Shown: positions 52,824 to 62,354 of the stretch, piece by piece
Layout of the letters: every line of letters begins with the position of its first letter
Numbering within the stretch: the stretch's first letter is position 1
DNA from: Bin87 sp963666415
Lineage (GTDB): Bacteria; Chloroflexota; Dehalococcoidia; Lucifugimonadales; UBA3495
DNA: 64,000 nt
Assembly: GCA_963666415.2 (NCBI GenBank)
Contig: CAXXPD010000003.1
Coordinates: forward strand, 310,001 to 374,000
Direction: 5' to 3'
The notes under the pieces: model-generated
What the model saw: the letters and a program-made list of their open reading frames with translations, nothing else
Told to the model about the DNA's origin: nothing
The model's database searches: none
Made by a program: the position numbers and the translations under genes

Positions 52824-53034
52824 ACGCACGGTAGACCCGATCCCCTTTGCGCCTCAACGGTGCAAACGGATTTGTGCTCCGAGATGCTCACCGGGTCGTC
52901 ATCGATGCGACGGCGGGCGAGGGTCAGGATGTGGCGGCTCAGTTGGAGTCCGTTTGTAGTTTATAATTGCCAACAGCAAGATTGACCTCGACGAGTGGGA
53001 ACGCGCCGGTCGGGAAATAAACCGTCTACTGGAG

Positions 53035-54492
53035 CTGGACTTTACGCATAATTTAGGGAAAGCATAAAGACAGGGTAAGCTGGCCGGACCACACTTTCCA
53101 CAGAAGGTCCAGCGATGCTCACCCTGCCCAACGCGATTGTACCCGTACTCCATCCCTTCGCCACGCTGTTTCGCAACCCGACCTGGCTGAAAGCCCAAAT
53201 CCTGCTGGTCGGCGCGATACTGGCCCCCGGCCAACGCACCGTGGCTGCGGCGCTGCGCGTCATGGGCCGCAGCGACCACCGCGACTACGCCCGCTACCAT
53301 GAAGTGCTCAATCGGGCGGTGTGGTCGCCCCGCCAGGCGGCTCGCATCCTACTGTTGCTGCTGCTCCAGCACCTGGATCAGGGCGATGGCCCGTTGGTCT
53401 TCGGCATCGACGAAACCCTGGAACGGCGCCGCGGCCCCAAAATCAAATCCCTGGGCATCTACCGCGATGCGGTGCGTTCCAGCCGGAGCCACCTGGTCAA
53501 GGCCAGTGGCCTGCGCTGGATCTCCCTGATGTGGCTGGGCCAGGTTCCTTGGGCGGGACGCTATTGGGCCTTGCCCTTCCTCACCGTGCTGGCGCCCTCG
53601 GCACGCTACCACCGGCAGCGCGGACGCCGCCACAAAAAGCTCACCGACTGGGCCCGCCAGATGATCCTGCAACTGCGCCGCTGGCTGCCGCAGCGCTCCC
53701 TGGTGCTGGTGGGTGACGGCGGCTACGCCGTACTGGACCTGCTCCACTGCTGCCAATCCTTGGCTCAACCCGTTACCCTCATCGCCCGCTTGCGTCTGGA
53801 CGCCGCCCTCTATGAACCGGCCCCGCCCCGTCAGCCGGGCCGGAACGGTCGCCCCCCGCTGAAAGGCCGGCGGCTGCCCGCGCTGAAATTACTCGTCGAC
53901 CATCCCGGTCTGTACTGGACCACCGCCGCGGTAGCCTGGTACAACGGCGCGACCCGCACGGTGGAACTCACCTCGCAAACGGCGGTTTGGTATCGCTCGG
54001 GCAAGCCGCCCGTGCCCCTGCGCTGGGTCTTGGTTCGGGACCCCCAGGGCGAATTCGCCACACAGGCTTTGCTGTGCACTGACCTGGCCGTGGACCCGAC
54101 ACAGATCCTGGAATGGTTTGTGCTGCGCTGGCAACTGGAGGTTACCTTCCAGGAAGTGCGGGCTCACCTTGGCGTGGAGACCCAACGCCAGTGGTCGGAC
54201 CGGGCCATTGCCCGCACCACGCCAATCCTGATGGGGCTCTTCTCATGGACCACCCTGGCGGCCCATCTGCTGCGGCAACAACGACCCTCGGCCCATCGTA
54301 CAGCGGCTTGGTACGCCAAGCCGTCGCCGACCTTCGTGGACGCCATCGCTCTGGTGCGCCGCCACTTGTGGCTGGCGTCCGAGGGTTTTTCACTGTCCGC
54401 CGCTGACCCTGATATACGGAAAGTCCCGTCCGCTCTGTACCACCGACTCATAGATTCGCTTGCCTACGCGGCTTAAAAAGCGTAAAGCCCAG
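53035..54492 (+). mobile_element. IS4-type element D (1458 bp)
   Basis: Inverted ends CTGGACTTTACGCATAA (left) and CTGGGCTTTACGC (right, read inward), perfect 5-bp duplication TGGAG at 53030-53034 and 54493-54497. It separates the MaoC-like gene from its upstream region. The right TGGAG plus GGT rebuilds the ribosome binding site for the gene at 54509. Confidence 0.92.
53115..54476 (+). CDS. IS4-type DDE transposase (element D)
   Basis: A 453-residue intact transposase. Asp in FGIDETLERRRG, Asp in VLVGDGGYAVLDLL and Glu in RWQLEVTFQEVRAHLG form the DDE set. It is very close to the element C protein, which supports recent movement. Not assigned to a named IS. Confidence 0.94.
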   Translation: MLTLPNAIVPVLHPFATLFRNPTWLKAQILLVGAILAPGQRTVAAALRVMGRSDHRDYARYHEVLNRAVWSPRQAARILLLLLLQHLDQGDGPLVFGIDETLERRRGPKIKSLGIYRDAVRSSRSHLVKASGLRWISLMWLGQVPWAGRYWALPFLTVLAPSARYHRQRGRRHKKLTDWARQMILQLRRWLPQRSLVLVGDGGYAVLDLLHCCQSLAQPVTLIARLRLDAALYEPAPPRQPGRNGRPPLKGRRLPALKLLVDHPGLYWTTAAVAWYNGATRTVELTSQTAVWYRSGKPPVPLRWVLVRDPQGEFATQALLCTDLAVDPTQILEWFVLRWQLEVTFQEVRAHLGVETQRQWSDRAIARTTPILMGLFSWTTLAAHLLRQQRPSAHRTAAWYAKPSPTFVDAIALVRRHLWLASEGFSLSAADPDIRKVPSALYHRLIDSLAYAA

Positions 54493-54508
54493 TGGAGGGT
54501 ATCGAATT

Positions 54509-55577
54509 ATGGTGCTGGAATCGGGGAGGATAACGGAAGAGGGTCTGGAGCGACTACGCGGCCGGATTGGCAGTTTCAACCGACCCCGGCAGTATGGCGT
54601 TGGGTTGTTCAACGAGGAAGCGTCCCGCAGCGCCATCCGCCATTTTTGCCAGGGTATTGGGGACACGAACCCGTTGTATGGGGATCGCTCGTACGCGCAG
54701 ACTAGCAAATACGGCACTATCATCGCGCCGCCCTGCTTTCTGTACAGCGTCTACTGGTGCTCCGGTCGTACCGGCGGCCTGCCCGGAGTCCACGGTTTCC
54801 ACGCCGGCAACGACTGGGAATTCTACCGACCAATCTATCTTGACGACCAGATTAGCGTGCAGGAACAATTCACCGGCCTGGAGGAGAAGGAAAGCGAATT
54901 CGCTGGCCGCATACTGATTCAATCCAGTGTTACCCACTACTACAACCAGCGCGGCGAGACCATCGCCAAGACAAAAGGCTGGCAGATTCGCGCCGAGCGC
55001 AGCGCCGCCCGCGAGCGCCAGAAATACACTTTCGAGCCCTACCAATACTCTCGTGATGAGCTGGAAATCATCCAGAATGCGGTCCTCGGCGAGGAGATAC
55101 GCGGCAACAATCCCCGCTGGTTTGAGGATGTCAGTATCGGCGACGAGTTAACGCCGGTGGTCAAGGGGCCGATGAGTCATGGCGACATCACCGCCTTCGT
55201 AGCCGGTTGCATCGGCGGCATCAGCCACGGCATCCAGCTGCAGGAGATGCTGCGCCATCCGTCCTGGGGCTTCACCGATCCCACCACCGGAGCGCAGGAG
55301 GCGATTATCCGGGTGCATGACATCCAGGAAGCTGCTGAGAGCGCCGGGGCTGCCGGGCGCCTACGACTACGGCTGCCAGCGTTGCTGCTGGATGGGCCAC
55401 CTGCTAACCAACTGGATGGGCGATGACGGCTTTTTGAAGGCCATGCACGTTGAGCTGCGCCGGTTCAACGTGGTGGGCGATACCACCTGGTGCAAGGGCA
55501 AGATTACGGGCAAGCGGATTGAGGGTGGCGAGTACCTGGTGGATATGGACATTTGGGGCGAGAACCAGCGACAGTAG
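54509..55577 (+). pseudogene. MaoC/FAS1-like dehydratase family protein, one-base frameshift
   Basis: A double hot-dog protein of the MaoC-like FAS1-type dehydratase kind: IRHFCQGIGDTNPLYGD and APPCFLYSVYWCSG in the first domain, NPRWFEDVSIGDELTPVVKG and MSHGDITAFVAGCIGG in the second. The frame slips at AGCGCCGGGGCTGCC (about 55343): with one G fewer it continues SAGLPGAYDYGCQRCCWMGH to WGENQRQ. The restored product is about 355 residues. The 5' region is now separated from its former upstream sequence by the IS. It is a pseudogene or a homopolymer read error. Confidence 0.8.
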
Positions 55578-55683
55578 GTTACCACCCGCGGCAACGCCAC
55601 GATTCGACTTCCGTCGCGGGAATCCAACAGCAACTGGCCGTAAGTTATGTGGGCGTGCCAAACCGATAACCGGAGATTCGATT

Positions 55684-56283
55684 ATGACGCAACCGAAACA
55701 GAAGCCCAAAAACAAACTGACCGGGGCAGATTACATGGCCCTCACGCCGCCGTCGCACCGCGGTGTTCGCTACCAGCTCATCGAGGGAGAACTCGTCAAA
55801 ATGGCCGGGCCTAACGAACCCCACCAAATTTTTATTGGTGAACTTTATTTTGCAGCAAGGACGCAAATCGGTGCGCCCGGACTCTTTGAAATCCGCCTTT
55901 CACCATTCGATGTAGCCATCAACGAACACAACACTTTCCAGCCGGACTTACTGTTCGTATCCAACCAACGCAGGCATATTTTTGACGGCCACGGCGTTAC
56001 CGGCGCGCCCGATATGGTCGTCGAAGTGCTGTCCGATTCTACCCGCCAACGCGATTTGAACGTGAAGTTGCCGGTTTATGCCCGCAATGGCGTCCGCGAG
56101 ATATGGGTAGCCGACCTCCGTGCTGAAACCGTCGTAAAACACATCGGCGATGCGGAAACGCTGACCTCGGAAACAGTTTACACTGCAAACGATGTGTTGA
56201 CCTCCGAGGCCATGCCTGGCGTGTCCATTGACCTCGCTCCCATCTTCGACCGGGTACGCGCTGCCCCGACGCCAACCGACTAA
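55684..56283 (+). CDS. Uma2-family (DUF820) endonuclease-like protein
   Basis: A 199-residue Uma2/DUF820 protein of the PD-(D/E)XK nuclease superfamily, abundant in Cyanobacteria and Chloroflexi. Visible core: YQLIEGELVKMAGPNEPHQ (Glu), FQPDLLFVSNQRRH (Asp), PDMVVEVLSDSTRQRDLNVK (Glu-x-Lys context) and GVREIWVADLRAETV. Biological role is poorly known, perhaps in mobile or restriction-like functions. Start ATG follows CCGGAGATTCGATT. Its stop overlaps by four bases with the convergent aminotransferase. Confidence 0.85.
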   Translation: MTQPKQKPKNKLTGADYMALTPPSHRGVRYQLIEGELVKMAGPNEPHQIFIGELYFAARTQIGAPGLFEIRLSPFDVAINEHNTFQPDLLFVSNQRRHIFDGHGVTGAPDMVVEVLSDSTRQRDLNVKLPVYARNGVREIWVADLRAETVVKHIGDAETLTSETVYTANDVLTSEAMPGVSIDLAPIFDRVRAAPTPTD

Positions 56284-57464
56284 CGCAAATACTGCTCGGC
56301 GGCCCGGGCGAAGCCGTCCAGCGATCCCTCCAGCACCCGGTCTTCCAGGCAGTAGGAGATGCGGAAATAGCCCGGCGTGCCGAACCCTTTGCCCGGCACC
56401 ACCAGGACGTTGTACTCCTGCAACGCGGCGACAAAGGCTTCGTCGTCCTCCAGCGGTGAGCGAGGGAATAAATAGAAGGCGCCCTGGGGTTTGACGATCT
56501 GGTAGCCCATGCCGGTTAGCCTGTCGTACAGGAAATCCCGCTTGCGCTGGTATTCTCCTACGTCCACCGACGCACTCTGTACCGCCCGCACCACGTGTTG
56601 CATCAGAGCCGGCGCGTTGACGAATCCCAGCACCCGGTTGCAAAACACCAGTCCGTTCACCAATTCTGTTTTGTCGCGATAGGCCGGATGCACGGCGATG
56701 TGTCCGATGCGTTCACCGGGCAGGCCCAGGTCTTTGGCGTGGGAGTTGACCACGATGGTGCGTTCGTAGTGGGGAAACACCTGGGGATAAGTCAATCCAT
56801 CGTAGATGATGCGTCGGTAAGGCTCGTCGCTGATGATGAAGATTTCGGAACCGAAGCGAGCCTCGGCGCGGGTCAGCAGATCCCCCAGCGCAACGATGGC
56901 ATCCTGGGGGTAAACCACGCCGGACGGATTGTTGGGCGAGTTCAGGATGATGGCGCGCGTACGCGGAGTAATTGCCGTCTCGACAGCTTCCAGATCCAGG
57001 CCGAACTCGGCATTGGTGGCGACAATGACGGGCGTACCGTTGTGGTTCTGGATGTAGTAAACGTACTCACCGAAGAACGGCGACAGGATGATAACCTCAT
57101 CGCCCGGGTTCAGGATGGTGCACAGTACCACGTTAGCAGCGCCGGCGGCTCCACAGGTCATCACGATGTCGCCAACGCCGAAGGACAATCCGGTTTCGCC
57201 TGACAGTGTATCGGCGACGGCCTGACGGGTTTCGGCGTAACCCGCGTTGGGCATATAACGGTGCATCCCCGGCATCGGGTTTTGGGCGATGCGGCGCAAC
57301 TCCTCGTGGAATTCCGGAGGCGGCTCCATGATGGGGTTGCCCAGCGAGAGGTCAAACACGCTGTCCTCGCCGTACTGCGCTTTCAGGGCAATGCCTACCT
57401 CAAACATACGGCGGATCCAGCCGCCTTCTTCCATCGACCTGCTGACGTATTGAGAAATGGGCAT
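56280..57464 (-). CDS. PLP-dependent aminotransferase, class I/II
   Basis: A 394-residue fold-type I aminotransferase of the aspartate/aromatic group. NPMPGMHRYMPNAGYAETRQ, GAAGAANVVLCTILNPGDEV, ILNSPNNPSGVVYP (substrate/cofactor Asn), IISDEPYRRIIYDG (Asp, Tyr) and the PLP Lys in VVNSHAKDLGLPGERIGHI are all visible; the C-terminal Arg for the carboxylate lies in GYFRISYCL. The amino acid substrate is not decided. TGGAGCC precedes the ATG and TATAAT (minus strand 57505-57510) may be its -10 element. Confidence 0.92.
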   Translation of the reverse strand: MPISQYVSRSMEEGGWIRRMFEVGIALKAQYGEDSVFDLSLGNPIMEPPPEFHEELRRIAQNPMPGMHRYMPNAGYAETRQAVADTLSGETGLSFGVGDIVMTCGAAGAANVVLCTILNPGDEVIILSPFFGEYVYYIQNHNGTPVIVATNAEFGLDLEAVETAITPRTRAIILNSPNNPSGVVYPQDAIVALGDLLTRAEARFGSEIFIISDEPYRRIIYDGLTYPQVFPHYERTIVVNSHAKDLGLPGERIGHIAVHPAYRDKTELVNGLVFCNRVLGFVNAPALMQHVVRAVQSASVDVGEYQRKRDFLYDRLTGMGYQIVKPQGAFYLFPRSPLEDDEAFVAALQEYNVLVVPGKGFGTPGYFRISYCLEDRVLEGSLDGFARAAEQYLR

Positions 57465-57593
57465 CGCTTAGGCTCCAGAGGCGCTGACGGCGCGGGTGCG
57501 GAATATTATAGCCGACGCGTGCCGACGGCTGGCTGGCTCACTGGCCGGCATCTACCGCTTGCCGGCATCTACTGATGGGCAGTTGCTACGGTC

Positions 57594-59135
57594 TTACAGC
57601 CACTCGGCGGCGCGTTCGCCGATCATGATGGCGGTGGCGTTGGTGTTGGCCCGCACCACGTTGGGGCAGTTGGACAGGTCAACCACCCGCAGGTTCTGGA
57701 CGCCTCGCACCCGGCAATACTGGTCAACGACAGCCATCGGGTCGCCGTCCGGCCCCATGCGACACGCTCCGGAGGTGTGGAAGGTAGTGAAGACGTTGCG
57801 GCGCAGCCAGTCGTCGAGGTCGGCGTCTGACGCCATTATTTCAGCAGAAGGAGACGCCAATGGGCCGGCAATTCGCGCGAAGGCGGGTTGTTCCAGCACC
57901 TGTTGGCAAAGACGCACGGCCTCCCGCAAACGGCTGCGGTCGAAGTCGCTGCGCAGATACCGGTAGTCAATGACCGGCTTGTCGTGAGGGTCGGCTGATG
58001 ACAGGCTCATTTCCCCGGCGCTGTCGGCCTGCTCCAGAATGCACGTCATCCGCAGCACTGCCCGGTCGGAACCGGGGTCGCTGCCCAACGGACTTGGGCC
58101 GGACACGTCGTTGTTGACATAAACGTGCATATCGTTGCGCAGCGGTGAACCGGCCGTCGTGTAGCGCAACAGCGTCTGGATTCGTGAGCCCGAGAAGTCC
58201 GACGAGAATTCGGCGTTCAACGCGGCGTCCACGTACACCAGCGGATGGTCGCGCAGGTTTTGTCCGACGCCGGGCAGGTCTTGCACCACCGGTATGCCTA
58301 CTTCGGCCAGATGCCCTGCCGGGCCCACGCCGGACAGCATCAGCAGCTGGGGCGAGGCGAGCCCGCCGGCGCTCAAGACTATTTCGCCGCCGGTAACGTT
58401 GAATATCTGGCCGCCGCTTTCCACTTCGACACCCGTTGCGGTGTTGCCCTCAAACAGGATGCGGCGGGCCAGGACACCGGGGCGGATGGTCAGGTTCAAC
58501 CGATGGCGCGCGGCGGACAGGTAGGCCAGAGCGCAACTCATTCGCACGCCGGCCGGGTTGTTCATCGGGGCCGCGCCGAATCCCGTGGACGCGGGATGGT
58601 TCATGTCTGAATCGGCGGGGAACCCCAACGCGGCGCACGCCGTCAGAAACGCCTGCTGAAATGGATGCCAGGTTTCCCGGGGAGCGCGCACCACCGGAAT
58701 TGGGCCGTCGCTGCCGTGAAAATCGTCGCGGATGTCGGCGTCTGATTCCAGCTTGCGGAAGAAGGGCAGCACGTTGGCGAAAGACCATTGGTCATTGCCC
58801 TGCTGCGCCCACGTATCGTAATCCTCGGGCAAGCCGCGCAGAAAAACCTGCCCGTTGACCGCCCCGGAGCCACCCATGACTTTGCCGCGGGCAATCTGCA
58901 TGGGGGCGTCCTGCTCCTGGGTTCCGGTAGCCTGATACGACCAGTTGAACCGCGCGCCCGCCGCCGACCCCTCCTGACGGGACCCGTCCCGCAACTCGCC
59001 GGGCCACTGCTCGAACTCGGCGAAATCCGGCCCAGCTTCCAGCAACAGCACCGATTTGTCAGGGTTTTCTGACAATCGCGTCGCCAGGGCACAACCCGCT
59101 GAGCCGCCGCCCACTACAATGACGTCGTATTGCAT
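57594..59135 (-). CDS. GMC-family FAD-dependent oxidoreductase
   Basis: A 513-residue GMC oxidoreductase (choline/alcohol dehydrogenase type). FAD-binding VVGGGSAGCALATRLSENP at residues 7-25, LLLEAGPD, the GMC signature ARGKVMGGSGAVNGQVFLRG, the second signature GEIVLSAGGLASPQLLMLSG, and the active-site His in TFHTSGACRMG with the terminal VRANTNATAIMIGERAAEWL; the family His/Asn position is Asn. It oxidises an unidentified alcohol. The start is 4 bases after the lipB stop, so it is the last gene of the 2-oxoacid dehydrogenase operon. Confidence 0.93.
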   Translation of the reverse strand: MQYDVIVVGGGSAGCALATRLSENPDKSVLLLEAGPDFAEFEQWPGELRDGSRQEGSAAGARFNWSYQATGTQEQDAPMQIARGKVMGGSGAVNGQVFLRGLPEDYDTWAQQGNDQWSFANVLPFFRKLESDADIRDDFHGSDGPIPVVRAPRETWHPFQQAFLTACAALGFPADSDMNHPASTGFGAAPMNNPAGVRMSCALAYLSAARHRLNLTIRPGVLARRILFEGNTATGVEVESGGQIFNVTGGEIVLSAGGLASPQLLMLSGVGPAGHLAEVGIPVVQDLPGVGQNLRDHPLVYVDAALNAEFSSDFSGSRIQTLLRYTTAGSPLRNDMHVYVNNDVSGPSPLGSDPGSDRAVLRMTCILEQADSAGEMSLSSADPHDKPVIDYRYLRSDFDRSRLREAVRLCQQVLEQPAFARIAGPLASPSAEIMASDADLDDWLRRNVFTTFHTSGACRMGPDGDPMAVVDQYCRVRGVQNLRVVDLSNCPNVVRANTNATAIMIGERAAEWL

Positions 59136-59138
59136 AAA

Positions 59139-59858
59139 TTACTGCCCCGTCTCATCTGGCGTCGGCTTAAACCCGAACGCCGTGCAAAAGTGGCGAGCGA
59201 CGGCATCTGCGATGGTGTCCACGGTGAGTAGCTCGGCGCGGCCGGATAGCTCGGCAGCCACGCTGGTTACGCCCCGATCGGCGATGCCGCACGGGATGAT
59301 CGCGTCAAACATAGACAGGTCGGCGCGCACGTTGATTGCGAAACCGTGGTAGGCGACGCCGCCGGCAATCTTGACGCCGATGGCGGCCAACTTACGCCGT
59401 CCGTCCGCAGTCCACACGCCGGTCAAGCCATCCACGGTTGAGGTAGCCAGGCCAAATTCGACCAGGCTGCTGCTGATAACCTGCTCCAGAGTCCGCACGT
59501 ACCAATGAGGCCCGCCGCGCCCCCGCAGCCGCACGATGGGGTAGGCAACCAACTGACCCGGCCCGTGGTAGGTGATCAAACCGCCCCGGTCGGTTTCCAC
59601 GATTTCAGCGCCGCGACTTGCCACTGCCGATTGGTCGAGCAGCAGGTGCGTGTCTGGCGACAGCCGCCCGCGCGTGTAGGTGTGAGGATGTTCAAGCAGG
59701 AGCAGGGTGTCCGGCGTCAGGCCCCGGCGCACGCGGTCGGCAATCTCAACCTGCAAATCCCACGCCTTCCGGTAGGGAACTGTTCCCAACCGGACGATGC
59801 GGCACAACTCGGGAACGGCATCGCGCGCCGCCGGATCAGTAGATGGGAGTGTCGTCAT
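59139..59858 (-). CDS. lipB: Octanoyltransferase (lipoate biosynthesis)
   Basis: A 239-residue LipB, which moves the octanoyl group from acyl carrier protein to lipoyl domains. Motifs: LLLEHPHTYTRGRLSP, RGGLITYHGPGQLVAYPIVRL (G-G-x-x-T-Y-H-G-P-G-Q), the catalytic Lys in LAAIGVKIAGGVAYHGFAIN, and the Cys acceptor in IIPCGIADRGVTS. The ATG at 59858 overlaps the last 23 bases of the E2 gene, so it is translationally coupled to its own substrate protein. No lipA is in this window. Confidence 0.95.
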   Translation of the reverse strand: MTTLPSTDPAARDAVPELCRIVRLGTVPYRKAWDLQVEIADRVRRGLTPDTLLLLEHPHTYTRGRLSPDTHLLLDQSAVASRGAEIVETDRGGLITYHGPGQLVAYPIVRLRGRGGPHWYVRTLEQVISSSLVEFGLATSTVDGLTGVWTADGRRKLAAIGVKIAGGVAYHGFAINVRADLSMFDAIIPCGIADRGVTSVAAELSGRAELLTVDTIADAVARHFCTAFGFKPTPDETGQ

Positions 59859-61260
59859 CCATCGCCTCAAGGCGACGCTTGACCGACTGCAGGAACCCCC
59901 CGGACTCCTCGCCGTCATTGATGCGATGATCGAAGGACAGGCAAAGGTTCATCATCCAGCGAATGGCGATGGCGTCGTTGATGACTACCGGCCGCTGTTG
60001 CACGGCTTCGGTGGTCAGGATGCCGGCCTGCGGGTGGTTGATGATGGGGCCACTGATGGAGCTGCCCAGGGCGCCGGTGTTGTTGACGGTAAACGTACCC
60101 CCCTGCACGTCTTCAAGTCGCAACGCACCGCTACGCGCACGACCGGCCAGGTCGTCGATGGCGTGGGCGAGCCCGGCTATGCTCAACCGGTCAGCGTCGT
60201 GGATGACGGGCACAACCAGCCCGGTGGGCGCGGCGACCGCAATACCCAAGTTGATGCGCCGTTTGAGCACGATGTGGTCATCGCCCCAGGAGGCGTTCAG
60301 CGTTGGGTTGTCCTTCAGCGCGCCGGCCACCGCCTTCAGCGCGAAGGGCAGGTAGGTCAGGTTGATGCCTTCCCGCTGGCGGAACGCGTCGCGCTCGCGG
60401 TTCCGCAGCGCTACCAGCCCGTTGATATCTACCTCCACCATGCTCCAGGCGTGGGGAATCTTGCTCGCCGAGCGCACCATTGCCTGGGCGATCATGCGAC
60501 GCACCGGCGTGATGGCTAACCTTTCCTCGTCTGCAATGGTTTCCGAGACTGGGACGGGAACCGGGACAGTCGCCGGCCCGGCGGCGGGTTCCAGAAACCG
60601 CAGCACGTCATCTCGGGTTACGCGCCCGCCCATTCCGGTGCCGGTGATGCGGTCGACATCGAGCTGGTGCTCGCGGGCGAGTCGCCGCACTGCCGGGGAC
60701 AGGCGGTGCGCCGGGCGTTCTGCGTCTGTATCCGCGTGGGCAGCCGGATTTGCGGCGTCCACCAATTGCGTTGCAACGGCCGGCGTGGGCGGCGGAGCAG
60801 CCGGCGTGGCCGGAGGGGATGGCGCGGCGCCGGCGGTTTCCTGAGCCAACGCCTCCACCGCCGAACCGCCGGTCGGCCCCACCGGCTGCGCGTTGGTAAT
60901 GAGGTACGACATGGGCGTCGTCGAGCTTGCTGGCGTCGCCGGAGGTGGTGGCGGGACAGGAGCCGGCTGCGCCGTCGGAGCGACTGCTGCTGCCTGGACC
61001 GCCGGGGCCGGAGTTGCGCGTTCGTCGGTTTCAACCTCCGCGATGGCGGCTCCCATCGGCACGGTTTCGCCTTCCGTGGCGATGATGCGTAACAACTGCC
61101 CAGCCACCGGGGAGGGCACTTCCATGGTTACTTTGTCGGTAACGACTTCAACCAGCGGGTCATAGCGTTCCACCCGATCGCCCGGTTGCTTGAGCCACTT
61201 GCCGATGGTGCCTTCAACGACGCTTTCGCCGACGTGGGGCAGTTCAATAAATTGGGCCAA
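59836..61260 (-). CDS. 2-oxoacid dehydrogenase E2, dihydrolipoyl acyltransferase
   Basis: A 474-residue E2. The lipoyl domain (residues 1-77) has Lys43 in VVTDKVTMEVP as the lipoylation site, followed by long Ala/Pro-rich linkers, the E1/E3-binding domain (AVRRLAREHQLDVDRITGTG, about residues 187-206), and the catalytic domain with LSFDHRINDGEESGGFLQSV (HxxxDG, catalytic His). It transfers acyl groups from E1 to CoA. The start is a TTG at 61260 with GAGGA upstream, as the preceding gene is separated by 62 bases. Confidence 0.95.
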   Translation of the reverse strand: MAQFIELPHVGESVVEGTIGKWLKQPGDRVERYDPLVEVVTDKVTMEVPSPVAGQLLRIIATEGETVPMGAAIAEVETDERATPAPAVQAAAVAPTAQPAPVPPPPPATPASSTTPMSYLITNAQPVGPTGGSAVEALAQETAGAAPSPPATPAAPPPTPAVATQLVDAANPAAHADTDAERPAHRLSPAVRRLAREHQLDVDRITGTGMGGRVTRDDVLRFLEPAAGPATVPVPVPVSETIADEERLAITPVRRMIAQAMVRSASKIPHAWSMVEVDINGLVALRNRERDAFRQREGINLTYLPFALKAVAGALKDNPTLNASWGDDHIVLKRRINLGIAVAAPTGLVVPVIHDADRLSIAGLAHAIDDLAGRARSGALRLEDVQGGTFTVNNTGALGSSISGPIINHPQAGILTTEAVQQRPVVINDAIAIRWMMNLCLSFDHRINDGEESGGFLQSVKRRLEAMDDDTPIY

Positions 61261-61322
61261 AAGGTGTTTCCTCGTCGATTTGGAAAGGCCGCCCGAGACG
61301 TTTCCCGTCCATTAGGGCAATG

Positions 61323-62306
61323 CTAGTATGAGGCCAACCGCCGTAGCTCGGAGGCGATGGCCTCGGGGTTGGGCATGTAGGCATCTTCCAGCGTTTGGGC
61401 GAAGGGCATAGTTGGCACGTCGGGCCCGCACAACCGGGCGATGGGCGCATCCAGATACTCGAACGCTTCGTCGGCAGCCAGCGCGGCAATCTCGGCGCCG
61501 ATGCCTCCGCTGATGTTGTCTTCGTGCACAATGAGCAACTTGCCGGTTTTGCGCACCGAGGCCAGTATCGTTGCGGTGTCCAGTGGTTTCAGGGTGCGCA
61601 GGTCGACCACTTCGGCGGCAATCCCGTCGGCAGCCACGGCTTCGGCGGCGGCCAGGCAGTAGTGCATCGCCAGCCCGTAGGACACCACGGTGACGTCGCC
61701 GCCGACGCGTTTGATGTCGGCCGGGCCGATTGGGATGGTGTAATCGTCGTCGGGGACTTCGCCGCGCACCAGGCGGTAGGTCTTCTTGTGCTCCAGGAAT
61801 ATCACCGGATTGTCGTCCCGGATTGCCGATTTCAGCAGACCCTTGGCCTCATACGGCGTCGATGGAGTTACGACGAGCAATCCCGGTGTGTGGAAGAAAA
61901 GAGCCTCTACATTTTGCGAGTGAAACAGTCCGCCGCGAATTCCCCCGCCGTAGGGTATGCGGACGGTCATGGGAACCTTGAGGGCGCCGTTGGTTCCATA
62001 GTAGGCACGAGCCGCCTCACCGATCAGCTGGTTGACGCTGGGCCACACGAAATCGGAGAACTGCACCTCCGGAATGGGGCGCATCCCACGGAACGCGGCG
62101 CCCAATGCGATGCCCATGATGGACGCCTCCGCCAGCGGAGTATCCAGCACGCGCTGGGGACCAAAATCTTCGATAAGCCCCTGGGTGGCCAGGAACACGC
62201 CGCCGCGTTGTCCCACGTCCTCGCCCATGACAAAGACCCGCTCGTCCCGCTCCATTTCTTCCCGCAGAGCCGAACGCACTGCCTCGATTACCGTCATCTC
62301 TGTCAT
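61323..62306 (-). CDS. 2-oxoacid dehydrogenase E1, beta subunit
   Basis: A 327-residue E1 beta of the branched-chain/pyruvate dehydrogenase type: EAVRSALREEMERDERVFVM, GEDVGQRGGVFLATQGL, FRGMRPIPEVQFSDFVWPS, PYGGGIRGGLFHSQNVEALF and DLRTLKPLDTATILASVRKT, all typical. It forms the alpha2-beta2 thiamine diphosphate enzyme with the upstream E1 alpha gene (48-base gap). Substrate is pyruvate or a branched 2-oxoacid. Confidence 0.95.
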   Translation of the reverse strand: MTEMTVIEAVRSALREEMERDERVFVMGEDVGQRGGVFLATQGLIEDFGPQRVLDTPLAEASIMGIALGAAFRGMRPIPEVQFSDFVWPSVNQLIGEAARAYYGTNGALKVPMTVRIPYGGGIRGGLFHSQNVEALFFHTPGLLVVTPSTPYEAKGLLKSAIRDDNPVIFLEHKKTYRLVRGEVPDDDYTIPIGPADIKRVGGDVTVVSYGLAMHYCLAAAEAVAADGIAAEVVDLRTLKPLDTATILASVRKTGKLLIVHEDNISGGIGAEIAALAADEAFEYLDAPIARLCGPDVPTMPFAQTLEDAYMPNPEAIASELRRLASY

Positions 62307-62354
62307 GGCATCAACCCTGTGGGTTAGGTCTCAAACGGGCTTTGCGGGAGTTGG

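Noticed and set aside
52900..53034. Possible gene fragment before element D (reading IDLDEWERAGREINRLLE)
   Set aside because: After removing the IS, the frame runs on for only a few codons into the MaoC leader and stops; no start or homology was recognised.
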